A stretch of DNA of 64,000 nucleotides, taken from the NCBI GenBank assembly GCA_914767715.1, contig OU612069.1:24053387-24117386 (forward strand), written 5' to 3'. This document shows, in pieces, positions 61,480 through 64,000 of this stretch (its first letter is position 1; each line of letters starts with the position of its first letter). This DNA comes from Membranipora membranacea (lineage: Eukaryota; Bryozoa; Gymnolaemata; Cheilostomatida; Membraniporidae). The notes beneath the pieces are model-generated. The model saw only the letters and a list, made by a program, of their open reading frames with translations, was not told the origin of the DNA and searched no databases. The translations under genes and the position numbers were made by a program.

Positions 61480-62200
61480 CAACGCTGTTAAACTGTTTTC
61501 GTGAAACAGCATAACCGTTCCAGTAAATGCATGGAACAATAGAGACCATTCCTGTTTTGAAGGATTAGCACTACAACAAGGAATTGACTTTAGGCCTGGC
61601 GCATCCTGAATTATCATATTAATAAATACAAATGATTGAACAAGCGACAGCAGCAGGAAATGAAGGGAGCTTGAACATTGAGTAATCATTACTATCAGTA
61701 CCACATGTAGAAGTTTGTTCGAGGGGACTTTTACCAATAAAAATTTTCAAAACTAGTGAAGTTGATTCCTGCGTTGAAGTTTTTAATCATTGACGATAGT
61801 AAGGTCTCAGGCCTTGCATATCCTGTCGATCAATGCAGTGTACAGGTACAAAGGCCAGAGATTCAAGCAAGGGGTGATGACAAAAGCAATAACAGTTCCT
61901 GTAAATGCATGAACCAATAAAGATACTTCCTATTTTGAAGGATTAGCACTACAACCAGGAATGGATTTTAGGCCTGGCACATCCTGAAATATCATATTGA
62001 TCAATAAAAGTAATACAACATGTGACAGCAGCAGGAAATGAAGGGAGCTTGAACATTGTGTAATCGATACTATCTGTACCACACGTAGAAGGGAATTTTA
62101 CCAATAAAGATTTTCAAAACAAGTGAAGTTGATTCCTGCTTTGAAGTTTTTAATCAATGATGATAGCAAGCTCTTAGGCATATCCTGTCATATGAATTGC
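61480..62200 (+). repeat. Two tandem copies of the receptor upstream module
   Basis: Copy 1 (about 61480-61840) and copy 2 (about 61885-62200) share ATTCCTGTTTTGAAGGATTA/TTCCTATTTTGAAGG, GGATTAGCACTACAAC, TAGGCCTGGC, CATCCTGAA, GACAGCAGCAGGAAATGAAG, GGGAGCTTGAACATTG, GTGAAGTTGATTCCTGC, GAAGTTTTTAATCA and CATATCCTGTC. The same landmarks, more diverged, precede receptor 1. They may hold the promoter or enhancer; no transcript evidence exists. Confidence 0.82.
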
Positions 62201-62314
62201 TCAGGTAAAATGGCCAGTGATTAAACCAACGGTCATCACAACTCAGGCTACCGAATTGAGTTGACAACTGGTCTTCTACAAACTCATGTAAGGAACACAT
62301 AGGAAAGAGGAACA

Positions 62315-63742
62315 ATGTTGGCTGTGAGGCATTTTCTGTTACAATTGCTTGTCAGTCTACCAGCCTGCAGGGGGAACATGAAGGCACATGCATCCAGACT
62401 GATGACAGATCTACTCCAAGGTTATGACAAAAGGATAAAACCAGACGGTATCAACAATGAGACTTTAAGCTTGGCGTTTGATGTAGGGTTGGTTCAAATA
62501 ATAGACGTTGATGAAAGGAACCAAGTCCTTGATGGTGTATACTGGATGTCCCAGCGGTGGCGTGATATGGAGCTCAGTTGGAACCCAGCAGATTATGAGG
62601 GAATAACTAAAGTTTATTTCACTGATGATGACATATGGCACCCAGAAATGGCATTGCGAGATGAAGTCGATGTAGAGAAAACCATAAAAGGTTCTAGAAC
62701 AACAAGGGTGTATGCACATCCTAACGGCGTAATTACAAGGATGCGAACGCTGAATTATAGGAGCTCCTGCCCCATTAATTTAAGGAAATTTCCATTTGAC
62801 ACTCAGAACTGTTCATTAACCTTTCAATCTTACCGCTTCAACGCTAACGAGCTCAATATCAGCACAAAGCTGCCGTTTTACAGAAGCGTTTACATCGAAA
62901 ACAGTGAGTTTGAGCTAGAGGACATGACTAATGTAGTAGAATATAACGACATAGCTTCTTATTTCCCAGAGGTATTCATTCACTACCATATTGTAATAAA
63001 AAGAATTCCGCATTTCTTCCTCCTCAACATGTTGCTGCCAAGTATCCTAATATCTTTGGTTTCCATGCTAAGTTTCTGTATACCACCAGAATCAGGAGAG
63101 AAAGTTGGACTTGGTGTGACTGTTTTACTCTCTCTGTCAGTTTTTCTACTGATTTTAAACGAGCAGATGTCTCCAGCTGCAGAACCACCGCTAGTTGTCA
63201 TGTACTATTTTGGAGCTGTCTTAATTGTAACCATTTCAACAGGGTTATCCGTTCTTACTATTAACCTCCATCACATGTCATCGAATAAGGTGAAGAGAGT
63301 ACCGCTATGGCTACGGCGTCTCTGCTTTGGTAGAATTTCTGTTCTGCTTTGCATCAGCTCCGACGTGGAGAACAGTGAAAGAAATGTCATCCTCCCCTCG
63401 GTTGAAACTGCTTTGAAGAGTGCTGCTATCGGGCACAGGAGATTTGTACAAGGCAAAGTAAACCCAATTGAAAATGAAACAACACCAACTGAGAAAATCG
63501 AATCACAGCCTGATGAAGATTCTATTCTTCTGCATATAAGTGCATGTTTAGCTGTGATTGAACATTTTATTTGGCGCTTTGAAGAATCAAAGAAGCAAGA
63601 AGAGCTTTTTGAGACAGCGCAAAGAGAATGGAAAATGGTGGCACAGGTACTGGACAGACTGTTATTGGTGATTTTTCTAATCTTGAGTGTCACCTTCACG
63701 TTAGGCATCTTGCTTCAAGCATCAACTCCATCAAACAAATAA
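62315..63742 (+). CDS. Nicotinic-type Cys-loop receptor subunit 2 (475 aa, uninterrupted)
   Basis: Tandem paralogue of the gene at 56428-57855, with the same strand and length. It aligns without gaps through the extracellular domain and M1-M3. Signal peptide about 1-20 (MLAVRHFLLQLLVSLPAC). Cys-loop C152-x13-C166. M1 about 232-256, M2 GEKVGLGVTVLLSLSVFLL, M3 about 293-316, M4 about 447-469. The loop C Cys pair is absent (YNDIASYFPEV), loop B reads QSYRFNAN, and loop A reads WHPEMALRD. The loop D Trp (QRW) is kept. The two copies differ most in the region around residues 131-146, loop C and the M3-M4 cytoplasmic loop, where subtype properties and trafficking are set. It may co-assemble with subunit 1 (inference). 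A possible acceptor ACATAG lies 12 bases before the ATG. Confidence 0.95.
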   Translation: MLAVRHFLLQLLVSLPACRGNMKAHASRLMTDLLQGYDKRIKPDGINNETLSLAFDVGLVQIIDVDERNQVLDGVYWMSQRWRDMELSWNPADYEGITKVYFTDDDIWHPEMALRDEVDVEKTIKGSRTTRVYAHPNGVITRMRTLNYRSSCPINLRKFPFDTQNCSLTFQSYRFNANELNISTKLPFYRSVYIENSEFELEDMTNVVEYNDIASYFPEVFIHYHIVIKRIPHFFLLNMLLPSILISLVSMLSFCIPPESGEKVGLGVTVLLSLSVFLLILNEQMSPAAEPPLVVMYYFGAVLIVTISTGLSVLTINLHHMSSNKVKRVPLWLRRLCFGRISVLLCISSDVENSERNVILPSVETALKSAAIGHRRFVQGKVNPIENETTPTEKIESQPDEDSILLHISACLAVIEHFIWRFEESKKQEELFETAQREWKMVAQVLDRLLLVIFLILSVTFTLGILLQASTPSNK

Positions 63743-64000
63743 CTTGGTTATGATAATGAAAACTGTCTGAATATATCCAACAGTATCGCGTTTTCAAATT
63801 TATCAAATAGTTTTGTATTTTCGTACATTTTTGCTTTGATTTGTTTCACCTCTGTTGATAATTAAACTTTAGCTTCTATTGTACTTTCATGAGTTTATTT
63901 ATTATAGTTCTAAACAATAATCAAATCATCCTTAGTAAGATACCTGCTCTAGTTTTTTTCCTTCTCATTCAGCTTGGCTAGCTGGTCAAGAAAGATGATT
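63743..64000. other. 3' flank of receptor 2
   Basis: AT-rich sequence, presumably 3' UTR. No clear AATAAA is seen before the window ends. Confidence 0.5.

Overview
The window is nuclear DNA of an invertebrate animal. Coding sequence is split by GT-AG introns, repeats are abundant, and the recognisable proteins are animal types: nicotinic-like Cys-loop receptor subunits, a low-molecular-weight tyrosine phosphatase, and secreted Cys-rich/mucin proteins. The phylum cannot be settled from the sequence alone.

Layout. 1-4518 is a 44-bp satellite running off the left edge. 4519-6427 is a different 61-bp satellite, apparently invariant, which shares a 20-bp core with the first. It abuts a truncated Ty3/Gypsy pol fragment (6428-8002). 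8-13.7 kb holds a diverged tandem duplication, a LINE reverse-transcriptase relic and small hairpins. 13.7-15.8 kb holds four exons of a low-molecular-weight protein tyrosine phosphatase with a lost catalytic Arg and a broken splice donor. 17.15-23.02 kb holds an unrecognised gene that I assembled from about 18 exons (about 576 aa, Ser/Lys/Arg-rich). Its exons 11-13 recur inverted at 26.0-30.4 kb, where the copy is split by a 3.5-kb insertion with terminal inverted repeats. A third, decayed exon-11 copy follows. 31.7-34.9 kb holds a 337-bp MITE-like element and a 1.35-kb fold-back palindrome.

37.3-52.2 kb holds three genes of one secreted family (37298-38902 +, 42728-44494 -, 51023-52183 +). 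Each has a signal-peptide exon followed by phase 1-1 exons that each carry one mostly eight-Cys module. The middle gene adds two long Thr/Pro mucin linkers. SINEs, a second LINE relic and minisatellites lie between and after them.

56.4-63.7 kb holds two uninterrupted 475-codon nicotinic-type receptor subunits in direct tandem. They have homologous upstream DNA, present once before the first gene and twice before the second. The pore is of cation-selective type, but several acetylcholine-box aromatic residues and the vicinal Cys pair are absent, so the ligand is open.

All exon models are read by eye from frame, splice consensus and protein similarity. They have no transcript support.
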